A DNA stretch of 64,000 bases, taken from positions 248,001 through 312,000 of the forward strand of contig NZ_JAFKON010000002.1 of assembly GCF_022803015.1 (NCBI RefSeq), given 5' to 3'. This stretch comes from Arthrobacter humicola. Its GTDB lineage: Bacteria; Actinomycetota; Actinomycetes; Actinomycetales; Micrococcaceae. Made by a program: the position numbers and the translations under genes. Positions 57,094-64,000 of the stretch are shown piece after piece; position 1 is the stretch's first letter, and each line of letters opens with the position of its first letter. The notes under the pieces were generated by a model. The model saw only the letters and a program-made list of their open reading frames with translations. It was not told where the DNA came from and ran no database searches.

Positions 57094-57522
57094 TCAGTCG
57101 CGCAGCGGGGACTTTGACAGGATCCAGGTGTTCGTCCCGTCCTGGCGCTTGAATGTCACGGTGGTGACCAGGGCCCGAATAAGGGCGAGCCCGCGCCCTG
57201 ATTCAGCCTCGCCGTCGGGCATGGCGGCGTCAGTGTCAATGGGGTCGGGGCAGACGGCATTGAAGGCACTGACCCGGGCCTCCAGCCTGACGGACGTAGC
57301 GCTGATGTCGACCCCGAGTTCCACGGGCTTCGTGGATTCGGGAACGGCGTGCTGCACCACATTGCTGGCAGCTTCGATCACGGCCGTGGCGAACGTCATG
57401 CGGTCCAGGTCCGGAACGAAGGAAGCGTCATCCCACAGTTTGTCGAGCTCGGTATGCACGGCCTCAATGGCTTCCGGAAGTGCCGTCTGGCGGAGCGTCC
57501 GCCGGGCGAGAATGTCAGTCAT
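57094..57522 (-). CDS. Anti-sigma factor-type ATP-binding protein (RsbW-like)
   Basis: A 142-residue GHKL/HATPase_c_2 protein. The N-box-like FATAVIEAASNVVQHAVP contains the Mg-ATP Asn, and the G-box region ESGRGLALIRALVTTVTF closes the ATP lid. Such proteins bind and phosphorylate STAS antagonists. The ATG overlaps the stop of the STAS gene by 8 bp, so the two are expressed together. The sigma factor or other target is not in the window, and a non-sigma target is possible. Confidence 0.87.
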   Translation of the reverse strand: MTDILARRTLRQTALPEAIEAVHTELDKLWDDASFVPDLDRMTFATAVIEAASNVVQHAVPESTKPVELGVDISATSVRLEARVSAFNAVCPDPIDTDAAMPDGEAESGRGLALIRALVTTVTFKRQDGTNTWILSKSPLRD

Positions 57523-57847
57523 CCCCGAAAGCTTCAGCCGCGGAGGGGTACGACGTCAGGACTTTGTCCATGCTCGTAAGGCCCAGGACCATTTGAACCT
57601 GGGGCTGGACGGCCGCGATCCGAAGGTCGCCACCGGCTTGCCGCGCGGCCTTGAGGCACCCGATGAGCGCTCCAAGCCCGGACGAGTCCATGAACCCTGT
57701 CGCTTCGAGGTTGATCACGATCCGGGCCGAGCCCGAAGCGACAACTTCCGCCACCATTTCCCGCAGTTTCGGCGCCGACACCATGTTGAGCCGGCCGGCG
57801 GCTGTTATCTCGGCGTAGCTGTCTTTCACTTCATAGCTCAGGTCCAC
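57515..57847 (-). CDS. STAS-domain anti-sigma factor antagonist (RsbV-like)
   Basis: A 110-residue STAS protein. The conserved phosphorylatable Ser lies in ATGFMDSSGLGALIGCLKAARQAGG (DSSGLG). GTG at 57847 with GAAAGGG upstream. The start lies inside the 3' end of the glycosyltransferase gene (17-bp overlap), indicating tight coupling. Partner of the ATPase at 57094 and likely substrate of the phosphatase at 59969. Confidence 0.88.
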   Translation of the reverse strand: MDLSYEVKDSYAEITAAGRLNMVSAPKLREMVAEVVASGSARIVINLEATGFMDSSGLGALIGCLKAARQAGGDLRIAAVQPQVQMVLGLTSMDKVLTSYPSAAEAFGDD

Positions 57848-59897
57848 GGAGGGCCCTTTCGGTGGAGGTCTCGTTACTGGTGTCGGGGTCATCGCCGGAA
57901 CCGCCGGCAGAGTATCCGCGGTACAGGACGGCCCGCACCAGGATGCTCATGACGATCAGGTCAAACACCACCCAGAATACGTTGACGAGTGTGCCGATCG
58001 GCTCGGACATTCCGGCAACGAGCCGCCCAATCCCAACAACCGACGCGATGAACAGTACGACCGACACGGCGATCTGTGGGCGGATCAGGCCCCATCGTGG
58101 ACCTCCAGACTGGCGGTCCTTCGGCGTGACGGCGAAGCCGAGGGGATGCCCGAACCAGACGTTCCGGGCCGCCGTCGTACATGCTTTGATCCAGGTGGGG
58201 AACAGGGCGAGGCTGTACTGCTGACCGCGCCAGGTGGGGATGCCTCTGCCGGCAACGGCAAAGAGGAGCTGGTTGACCACCATGAACGGAATGAATCTCA
58301 GGAAGAAGTCGGCGCTCAGGCTGGTGACGGGCAGGATCCCGAAGAGCAGGTAAATGATCGGCGCGGCGAAGTAGACGACGGCGGCGAAGCCGCTGAGGTA
58401 GGTCCACATCGTTGCGAAGTACATAAGCCGCTGGCCCAGCTTCAGCCCGCGCTGAAGGAGCGGGTTCTCCCGCAGAAACACCTGGATGGTGCCCTGGGCC
58501 CAGCGCAGGCGCTGGGTCAGCATGGTGCCGATGTCTTCCGGTGCCAGCCCGTAGGCCAGGACCTCGTGGTGGTAGACGCTTTGCCATCCCATGGCGTGCA
58601 TGCGCATGGAAGTCGCCATGTCCTCCGTCACGGAAATCGTGGCCAGCGGCATGACCGGCTGGGCCTCGTCGGTCCGTTCCACCGATAACGCGTCCAGCAC
58701 CGCCTGCACGGACTCGATTGCCCCAAGGGGAGACCAGTCCCTGGCCGCCATGCGCTGCACAGCATCATCGGTCACCACGGGCACTCCGGCGTCACCGACC
58801 TCCACCGGCGCCATCGCGGCAATTTCCTTCAGGTCGGCCTGAAGGGCGGACACATCGGCCAGCACCAGCGCCTGGACGGCCTGGTCCACCCGGCGTCGTG
58901 CCCGGTACGTGATTTCGCTGAGTGAGTCGCCGGCGTCGAGCCGGCGGCGGGCCTCTTCGGTTGCCGCTTCGACCTCGTCGAGGGTGTGCTGAATCAGCAA
59001 GGATTCGCCGGTTGACGCTTTGCGTGCCTTGCGGATAGCCGCCCGGGATGCGCTGAGGGCGCGCCGGATACTCTTCTCGGTTTCCTTGACGTACCCCGAC
59101 AGTCCCAGCTGCATGAGGGCCTCCCTGCGGAGGATGGCGTTGGAGCCGCAAAAAAAGGCAGCGTTCCAGCCGTCCTTGCCCTGCTGGATGGGGCCGTAGA
59201 ACAAGGGCGCCTGGCTGCCCAGGGGATCGTCGGCCGGGACGTTGCTGAAATATTGGGGCGTCTGGACGAGGGCGACTTTGCGGTTGTTGAAGTAGCCCAG
59301 GGTCTTGTCCAGAATGTCCGGTTCGGGGATCTGATCCGCGTCGAGAATGAGCAGGAACTCGCCCTCGGTTTGCATCAGGGCGTTGTTCAGATTCCCCGCT
59401 TTCGCGTGCCGGGGCATCCCGCTCCATTCCGCGCTTCGGGTCACGTACCCCAGTCCGCTCGCCGCGGCCAGTTGCCGGAGCGCGGGCCTGTCACCATCGT
59501 CAAGTATCCAGGTGCTGTGCGGGTGCCGGATCTTTTGGGCGGCAAGCGCCGTCGTCATCACCAGCTCCAGCGGCTCGTTGTACGTCGTAATGAAAACGTC
59601 AACCGTGGCGTCCGCGGGGGCCGGTGCCGGCGTAGTGCGGGACTTTAGCCGCCAGACTGTCATTCCGAAGAGCAGCACGTCGATCAGGCTGTAGGTCTCG
59701 GCGGCGACCAGCGGCACGGCGATCCACCACGCGTCCCAGTTCAGTGACGCCAGCCAGCGCCAGGCCACGTAGTTGACGCCGGCCAGCAACGTCAGGAGCA
59801 CGAGGAGCCGTACCCCGAAGAGCTGCACGGCGCTCCCGGAGCGTTGCTGTGGCGCGTCGGCGCCGTCCGGGTCTGGGCAGCGCGGCGTCTCGGTCAC
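57831..59897 (-). CDS. BcsA-like membrane glycosyltransferase with helical insertion
   Basis: Processive family 2 glycosyltransferase of 688 residues. Two N-terminal helices (about 24-46, 58-82) precede the GT-A domain: DDGDRP (UDP/metal, about 133), DADQIPEPD (DxD, about 186-188), VTEDMAT (TED catalytic, about 424-426) and QRLRWAQG (QxxRW, about 462-466), then several C-terminal helices. Between GSNAILRREAL and the TED motif it carries about 150 residues (about 264-419) of charged, helical, Ala/Arg/Glu-rich sequence absent from BcsA. There is no PilZ domain after the helices. GTG at 59897 with AAAGGA upstream was chosen; an ATG at 59930 is the alternative. The polymer is unknown. Confidence 0.86.
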   Translation of the reverse strand: MTETPRCPDPDGADAPQQRSGSAVQLFGVRLLVLLTLLAGVNYVAWRWLASLNWDAWWIAVPLVAAETYSLIDVLLFGMTVWRLKSRTTPAPAPADATVDVFITTYNEPLELVMTTALAAQKIRHPHSTWILDDGDRPALRQLAAASGLGYVTRSAEWSGMPRHAKAGNLNNALMQTEGEFLLILDADQIPEPDILDKTLGYFNNRKVALVQTPQYFSNVPADDPLGSQAPLFYGPIQQGKDGWNAAFFCGSNAILRREALMQLGLSGYVKETEKSIRRALSASRAAIRKARKASTGESLLIQHTLDEVEAATEEARRRLDAGDSLSEITYRARRRVDQAVQALVLADVSALQADLKEIAAMAPVEVGDAGVPVVTDDAVQRMAARDWSPLGAIESVQAVLDALSVERTDEAQPVMPLATISVTEDMATSMRMHAMGWQSVYHHEVLAYGLAPEDIGTMLTQRLRWAQGTIQVFLRENPLLQRGLKLGQRLMYFATMWTYLSGFAAVVYFAAPIIYLLFGILPVTSLSADFFLRFIPFMVVNQLLFAVAGRGIPTWRGQQYSLALFPTWIKACTTAARNVWFGHPLGFAVTPKDRQSGGPRWGLIRPQIAVSVVLFIASVVGIGRLVAGMSEPIGTLVNVFWVVFDLIVMSILVRAVLYRGYSAGGSGDDPDTSNETSTERALRGPEL

Positions 59898-59968
59898 GCG
59901 AGCGTCCTTTCGCGAGGGGTGAGTGGGCATCCTGCCGGGCCTCGGTGCGGCACCCAGGGCAGGCGCAC

Positions 59969-61183
59969 TTAGTCGGATTCTGCTTCGCGCTGGAGCAGGA
60001 CCGCAGTGATGTCGTCCAGGATGCCGTGTTTTCCCCGCCGGTCGCAGAGTTTCTTCACGGCGGTGTCCGGATGATCCTGCGCCTGGCGGCTGTCCAGGGC
60101 TGCGGCGAGACGGCCGAGGTCACCGCCGTGCAGGTCCAGGAGGCCGTCCGTCGGAACCAGGAGGGCATCGCCCGGGGCGAGCCGGAAGGTGTGCGTTTCC
60201 CAGCTTTGCCCGGGTATCAGGCCCAGTGGCGGCCCCGTCGGGGACAGGCGTTCAATCGTGAAGTCGGAACGGAGGATATAGCTCAGTCCCTGGCCGGCGT
60301 CCGCATAGTGGCCTGTGCCGGTTGCAGGGTCGATCAGCGCGTGGAACGCCGTGGCATAGGAGCCCACACGGGCCAAGGTATCGTCGAGGCTCCCCGACAC
60401 GTCCTCCAAGATTCGGGACGGCCCGGCTTCCCAGCCGGTGTGGGCGAAGGCGGACCGGACGGTGCCGGCCACGATTCCCGGACCGATGCCTTTGCCCATG
60501 GCGTCGCCGACGGTAATGCGGAACTGGCCGGCCGCGGTCATGCCGAGCTCGTAGAAGTCACCGCTAAGCCCGGAGGCAGGGTAAAAGCAGGTGCCCAGCG
60601 AGTAGCCGGCCGGTGCAGGGGGAGTGGGCGCAAGCAGGGCCCGTTGCACCCGGGCTCCGTTGTCGATGTCCCACGAAAGGTTCATTTCGCGCTGGATGAT
60701 CTCAGTGAGGTCCTCGAGGATCTTCTGCTGCTCTGCGCTGAATACCCGGGGCGCCTGGTCAATGATGCAGAACGTTCCGACATGCGTGCCGCCGGGCCCG
60801 GTGAGGGGATGGCCCGCGTAGAACTGGATATGGGGATTGCCGGTCACGAGCGGGCTCTGCCGGAAGCGTTCGTCGGTGAGGGCGTTCTCCACGATCATGG
60901 TTCCCGAGGACTTGATCGCCTCGGTGCAGAACGTGTCACGCCGCTCCGACTCGCGGGCGAGCGGACCGACGAAAGATTTCAGGAATTGCCGGTCCTCGGC
61001 GATCAAGGAAATGCTGGCCGCACTGACACCGAAAAGCCCCTGAGCGAGCCGCGTGATCCGGTCGAAGCGCTCCTCCGAGGGTGTGTCCAGAAGGCGGGTT
61101 CTGGAAAGGTCCTCCAGCCGCGCCCACTCCGGGGCTTCAGCCCCGCTGAGGCGCGATTCGGATTGGTAGCCCGTGCTTGTCAT
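59969..61183 (-). CDS. GAF-domain PP2C/SpoIIE-type phosphatase (RsbU-like)
   Basis: A 404-residue signalling phosphatase. The N-terminal GAF domain (about 45-190) has RFDRITRLAQGLFGVSAASISLI, ESERRDTFCTEAIKSS and GTFCIID. The SpoIIE domain (about 195-400) has SGDFYEL and GDAMGKGIGPG (metal-binding Asp), YADAGQG, LLVPTDGL and DDITAVLLQRE. Start at 61183 after AAGGACGT. First gene of the cluster; it should dephosphorylate the STAS protein in response to a small ligand or redox signal. Confidence 0.9.
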   Translation of the reverse strand: MTSTGYQSESRLSGAEAPEWARLEDLSRTRLLDTPSEERFDRITRLAQGLFGVSAASISLIAEDRQFLKSFVGPLARESERRDTFCTEAIKSSGTMIVENALTDERFRQSPLVTGNPHIQFYAGHPLTGPGGTHVGTFCIIDQAPRVFSAEQQKILEDLTEIIQREMNLSWDIDNGARVQRALLAPTPPAPAGYSLGTCFYPASGLSGDFYELGMTAAGQFRITVGDAMGKGIGPGIVAGTVRSAFAHTGWEAGPSRILEDVSGSLDDTLARVGSYATAFHALIDPATGTGHYADAGQGLSYILRSDFTIERLSPTGPPLGLIPGQSWETHTFRLAPGDALLVPTDGLLDLHGGDLGRLAAALDSRQAQDHPDTAVKKLCDRRGKHGILDDITAVLLQREAESD

Positions 61184-61409
61184 ACGTCCTTCACACATCT
61201 GAGGCGATTGAGCCCAACGAGGCCTGTACGGCCGTTCGACGTGGGCGTCCGCTGTCCTCGCGGCGGGCTCCCACCCTTCGATCGAGCTTCCCGCCAGCCA
61301 GCGGGACCCGGTCACGGCAACCCTACCGTCGATCCGTGTTCAGGGCGTTGTCACGTCTTAAACGAGCCCGGATAAGGCAGTCTCCGGCCGGACAACCTCC
61401 ACAACGGGA

Positions 61410-61443
61410 ACGGCCGGGCACGCTGGGGAGCGTGCCCGGCCGT
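61410..61443 (-). terminator. Hairpin downstream of the gntR gene
   Basis: Perfect 15-bp stem (ACGGCCGGGCACGCT and complement) with a 4-nt loop, 29 bp past the gntR stop on the minus strand. Followed by TTCCCGTTG, with only a weak T-tract. Confidence 0.7.
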
Positions 61444-61471
61444 GTGTCCGGTGTTTGTGGTTGTTGCCCGG

Positions 61472-62239
61472 TCAGGTCCGTGACTCTGAGAGGGCCGGAG
61501 CGGCCTGGACCTGGTGGGCGGGTGGCTGGGCGCGGCGGTTGAGCCACATTTCGAAGACGTCGCTGGTGTGCCACTCGAAGGAGGCGAGCACCGGGGTGCC
61601 GTTGATGTCGTAGTCGACCTCGTCGAAGTAGAGCAGCGGGACGCCTTCGTTGACCTGGAGCTGTGCGGCCTCAGGGGGTCCGGCGAGGACGGGGAGCAGC
61701 TTGGCCCGCCCGTTCCGGACGCCGTAGTTGAGGGTCTCGAGCAGGTCGAACAGGGACGGGCCGAGGTTGGACCGGGCCGCTTGGGGCACGAGGGCCAGAG
61801 GGACGCGGTCGAGGCTGTAGACGACGGGCCGGGCATCGGCGAACCGGACCCGTTCGACGATGACGACCTCAGCCCCGCGGTCCAGGCGGAGCCGGGCCCG
61901 GTCGCCGTCATCGGCGGGTACCACGCGCTGGGAGATGATCCGGATGCTGGGGGTGAACCCGGCGGCCTGAATCATCGCGGTGTAGCTGACGTTCAGGTCC
62001 AGCGCGTGGCGCTGCGGCACCCTGGTGACGTAGGTGCCTTTGCCATGGAGGCGGGAAAGGTACCCGGCGTCGATCAATGCCCGGTAGCCTTCGCGGACCG
62101 TGGCGCGGCTCACCGCGAACTTCACCGACATTTCGTCCTCGTTGGGGAGCCGGTCGCCGACGTTATACGTGCCGTTGCTGATGAGCTCGGTGAGTTCATC
62201 TCGAACCTGTTCTGCAAGATTTGGCCGGCGACCTGACAT
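61472..62239 (-). CDS. GntR family (HutC/UTRA) regulator
   Basis: A 255-residue repressor-like protein. Winged helix at the N-terminus (LPNEDEMSVKFAVSRATVREGYRAL) and a UTRA domain (about 85-235) with the ligand-binding turn VVIVERVRFADARPVVYSLDRVP and PLLYFDEVDYDINGTPVLASFEWHTSD. It is downstream of the HAD and TIM-barrel genes on the same strand and probably controls the operator at 63927-63955. Ligand unknown; UTRA domains typically bind sugar phosphates or polyols. Confidence 0.9.
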   Translation of the reverse strand: MSGRRPNLAEQVRDELTELISNGTYNVGDRLPNEDEMSVKFAVSRATVREGYRALIDAGYLSRLHGKGTYVTRVPQRHALDLNVSYTAMIQAAGFTPSIRIISQRVVPADDGDRARLRLDRGAEVVIVERVRFADARPVVYSLDRVPLALVPQAARSNLGPSLFDLLETLNYGVRNGRAKLLPVLAGPPEAAQLQVNEGVPLLYFDEVDYDINGTPVLASFEWHTSDVFEMWLNRRAQPPAHQVQAAPALSESRT

Positions 62240-62290
62240 GGTGTCCTCCCTGGGGCAATAAATCCAGTGTACTGGCGGTGAGGGTTCTGG

Positions 62291-62980
62291 TTAGACGCGG
62301 GCGCCGGCGGCGGCGTCGGCGTAGGACAGGGCGGTGCGGACCTGGGACACGACGTCCTTTTCACCGGGGAGCTTGCCGTCGAAGATGGCCGCGCCGATGG
62401 TGAAGCCCCAGACGCCGGCTTCGGCGAGACCGCGGATCTGGTCCTCGTTGACGACCGAGCCGGCAGCGATGGTGGGCCCATCGACAACGCGGGCGACGGC
62501 GGCGGTGAGTTCCAGCGGATCGACGGTGGCGTGGCGGTAGGCGAGCAGGTCCACGCCGTGGACGCCCTCGAGCTTGGAGAGTTCGGCGGCGTGCGCGGTG
62601 ATCTCCTCGATGGTGCCGAGCAGTGCGCTGGGGTGCCCGGCGACGCGGCCGGGGAAGGGGGCGAACTTGATTCCGGTGCCGGCGAGCTTCTCGACGGCCT
62701 CGGCGGCGAACTTGCCGCCCACGATCCAGTCCACGCCGGCGGCGATGGCGGCGTCGATGGAATCCATCTCGTCAGCCTTGTCGACCGAGACCACCTCGAG
62801 GTAGACCACCAGGTCCGCGGCGTGCGCGGCGGCGGTCAGCTCACGTGCCTTCTCGGCGGTGGCGCCGACGTCCTTGAAGCCTATGTGGCGCAGCCCGGTG
62901 TCCTTGACCTGCTCGAGGACCTCCAGGGCGTTGTCGACGGTGCGGTCGTTGTGGGTGAGCATGAAGATGAATTCAGACAT
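62291..62980 (-). CDS. TIM-barrel phosphate-binding protein of unknown function
   Basis: A 229-residue (beta/alpha)8 protein resembling HisA/NanE-type barrels. Begins with a strand EFIFMLTHNDRT and an early acidic/His turn, then HIGFKDVGAT, and ends with the standard phosphate-binding GFTIGAAIFDGKLPG preceded by TIAAGSVVNEDQIRGLAEAG. It probably acts on a phosphorylated sugar or polyol as an epimerase, isomerase or aldolase. Lies between a HAD phosphatase and a GntR/UTRA regulator. No enzyme name is certain. Confidence 0.72.
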   Translation of the reverse strand: MSEFIFMLTHNDRTVDNALEVLEQVKDTGLRHIGFKDVGATAEKARELTAAAHAADLVVYLEVVSVDKADEMDSIDAAIAAGVDWIVGGKFAAEAVEKLAGTGIKFAPFPGRVAGHPSALLGTIEEITAHAAELSKLEGVHGVDLLAYRHATVDPLELTAAVARVVDGPTIAAGSVVNEDQIRGLAEAGVWGFTIGAAIFDGKLPGEKDVVSQVRTALSYADAAAGARV

Positions 62981-63066
62981 TGTTCTTGTTCTTTCGCTTG
63001 TGGTGGGTGCTGCTGGTGGGTGGTGCCAGGTGGGTGCTGCTGCTGGTGGGGTGGGGCGTGTGTGGG
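62981..63066. repeat. GT-rich repeats between TIM-barrel and HAD genes
   Basis: 86-nt gap made largely of repeated GGTGGGTGCTGCTG-like units (near 63003-63050). Low-complexity; no promoter identified. Confidence 0.5.
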
Positions 63067-63888
63067 TCAGGCGGGGAGGAGTCCGCGGACGTCGTCCAGG
63101 ACGTGGGTGGGCAGGATGCCGGAGGCGGCGAGGTGGTCATCGGTGGTCGCCCCGGACATCACCAGGGCCGAGGCCATGCCTGCATTCAGGCCCATGGCGA
63201 CGTCGGTCAGGAGCCGGTCCCCGACCATCACGGCCTCGTGGGCCGGGACGCCGAGGCGGTGCAGGAAGGCGTTGGCCATGTGGACGCTGGGTTTGCCGAC
63301 GATCGCTTCGGCGCGTCCGCCGGTGCAGGCCTCGATGGCCGCAAGCATCGCGGCACAGTCGGGCAGGCCGCCGTCGGGGGTGGGGCAGTACGGGTCGGGA
63401 TTGGTGGCCACGATCACGGCGCCGGCCTTCACGGCCTGGTAGGCGCGGGTGAGTTTGTCGTAGTCGAAGGTCCGGTCGAAGGAGACCACCACGACGTCGG
63501 TCTGGGCCGGGTCCTCGGTCAGGGTGAACCCGGCGCCGCGCAGCGATTCGATCAGGACCGGTTCGCCCACGGCCAGGACACGGGCCCCGGGGTGGCGGCC
63601 GGCGAGGTACAGGGTGAGCGCGTCGAGTGCGGAGATTACGTCCTGGGCCTGGGCCGGGATGCCGAGCCGGGTCAGCTTCGCGGCGTAGGCCTCGGCGGTC
63701 TCGAGCGGCTTGTTGGTCACGAAGACCACCCGGGCCCCGGAGTCGCGCAGCGCCGCCACGACGGTGTCCGCGCCCTCGATCAGGTCATCGCCCAGATACA
63801 GCGTGCCATCCAGGTCGAAGGCGTAGCCCCGGTAGAGCGGGGCCGCTTCGCGGCGGCCGGTTTCTTTGGCCAGTAGTTCAACGGGCAT
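63067..63888 (-). CDS. HAD-IIA family phosphatase
   Basis: A 273-residue haloacid dehalogenase-type hydrolase of the NagD/PGP subfamily. Motif I FDLDGTLYLG (nucleophile and acid Asp, from about residue 24), motif II VFVTNKP, the cap domain, motif III Lys in IVGKPS and motif IV MVGDRLLTDV. Dephosphorylates a small phospho-metabolite. The ATG at 63888 follows GGAGGGCAACG. Head gene of the operon HAD - TIM barrel - gntR. Confidence 0.92.
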   Translation of the reverse strand: MPVELLAKETGRREAAPLYRGYAFDLDGTLYLGDDLIEGADTVVAALRDSGARVVFVTNKPLETAEAYAAKLTRLGIPAQAQDVISALDALTLYLAGRHPGARVLAVGEPVLIESLRGAGFTLTEDPAQTDVVVVSFDRTFDYDKLTRAYQAVKAGAVIVATNPDPYCPTPDGGLPDCAAMLAAIEACTGGRAEAIVGKPSVHMANAFLHRLGVPAHEAVMVGDRLLTDVAMGLNAGMASALVMSGATTDDHLAASGILPTHVLDDVRGLLPA

Positions 63889-63926
63889 CGTTGCCCTCCT
63901 TTCGGCCCCTTGCGGGGCACAATACA

Positions 63927-63955
63927 AGTCTAACGTTAGACGTCTAACGACTCAA
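63927..63955 (-). promoter_or_regulatory. HAD operon promoter with operator in the spacer
   Basis: On the minus strand TTGAGT (63950-63955), a 17-nt spacer and TAGACT (63927-63932). The spacer and -10 contain the units GTCTAAC, GTTAGAC, GTCTAAC in succession (63928-63948), giving two overlapping perfect 14-bp palindromes. Probable site of the GntR/UTRA regulator at 61472. Confidence 0.68.
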
Positions 63956-64000
63956 GTCGATGATGGAATCTTTGGAAGAAAGTTTCGCGGTGTGGTGCCG

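Overview
The window is about 64 kb of high-GC chromosomal DNA. It suggests a member of the Micrococcaceae, of Arthrobacter/Pseudarthrobacter type. This rests on the actinobacterial fhaA-fhaB-pstP-rodA-pbpA-pknA cell-envelope operon at the left end, frequent GTG starts and ATGA/GTGA stop-start overlaps, and a soil-type catalogue of sugar, urea and polyamine catabolic operons. Nothing indicates a plasmid or prophage, and no insertion sequence or CRISPR array was seen.

Layout. 1-6963 (minus): cell growth and division operon of two FHA proteins, a PP2C phosphatase, the RodA polymerase, the PbpA transpeptidase and a PknA-like kinase cut by the window edge. 7349-7475: tRNA-Leu(CAG) with a strong terminator. 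7625-12473: putrescine module of a TetR regulator, putrescine oxidase, a tandem universal stress protein and an APC permease. 12602-21115: small oxidoreductases, stress proteins and hypothetical genes, with a cupin/TetR pair sharing a 22-bp palindromic operator. 21246-26650: complete urease operon ureABCEFGD, in which two copies of a hairpin repeat bracket ureF-ureG. 26718-34695 (minus): alpha-galactoside operon (ABC permeases, binding protein, GH36 alpha-galactosidase, GalT, GalK), divergent from a Gfo/Idh/MocA oxidoreductase and a LacI regulator. 37394-47771: L-arabinose regulon (AraR-like LacI, araB, araD, araA, mutarotase, ChvE-MmsA-MmsB importer) tied together by three copies of a TGTTAGCG-type palindrome. 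47860-49107: collapsed ribose-type locus with remnants of lacI, rbsK and rpiB and two orphan 18-bp operators. 49115-55650: GntR regulator and a 5-oxoprolinase-type cluster (pxpA, MFS carrier, fused pxpBC, biotin carboxylase/BCCP). 55717-61183 (minus): GAF-SpoIIE phosphatase, BcsA-like glycosyltransferase, STAS protein, anti-sigma-type ATPase and a secreted GH26-like glycosidase. 61472-63888 (minus): GntR/UTRA regulator, TIM-barrel protein and HAD-IIA phosphatase, whose promoter carries a 7-bp-unit operator in its spacer.

How the genes work together. The left operon links Ser/Thr phosphorylation to peptidoglycan elongation. The catabolic operons each combine uptake, cytosolic breakdown and a local regulator whose probable operator can be seen in the DNA. 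The most unusual parts are the partner-switching genes coupled to a membrane glycosyltransferase with a large helical insertion, the biotin carboxylase joined to PxpABC (a split urea-carboxylase-like architecture), the conserved-core hairpin repeat that has entered the ureD reading frame, and the deletion-scarred ribose locus that keeps intact operators. All functional calls come from reading motifs and gene order; no database search was run.
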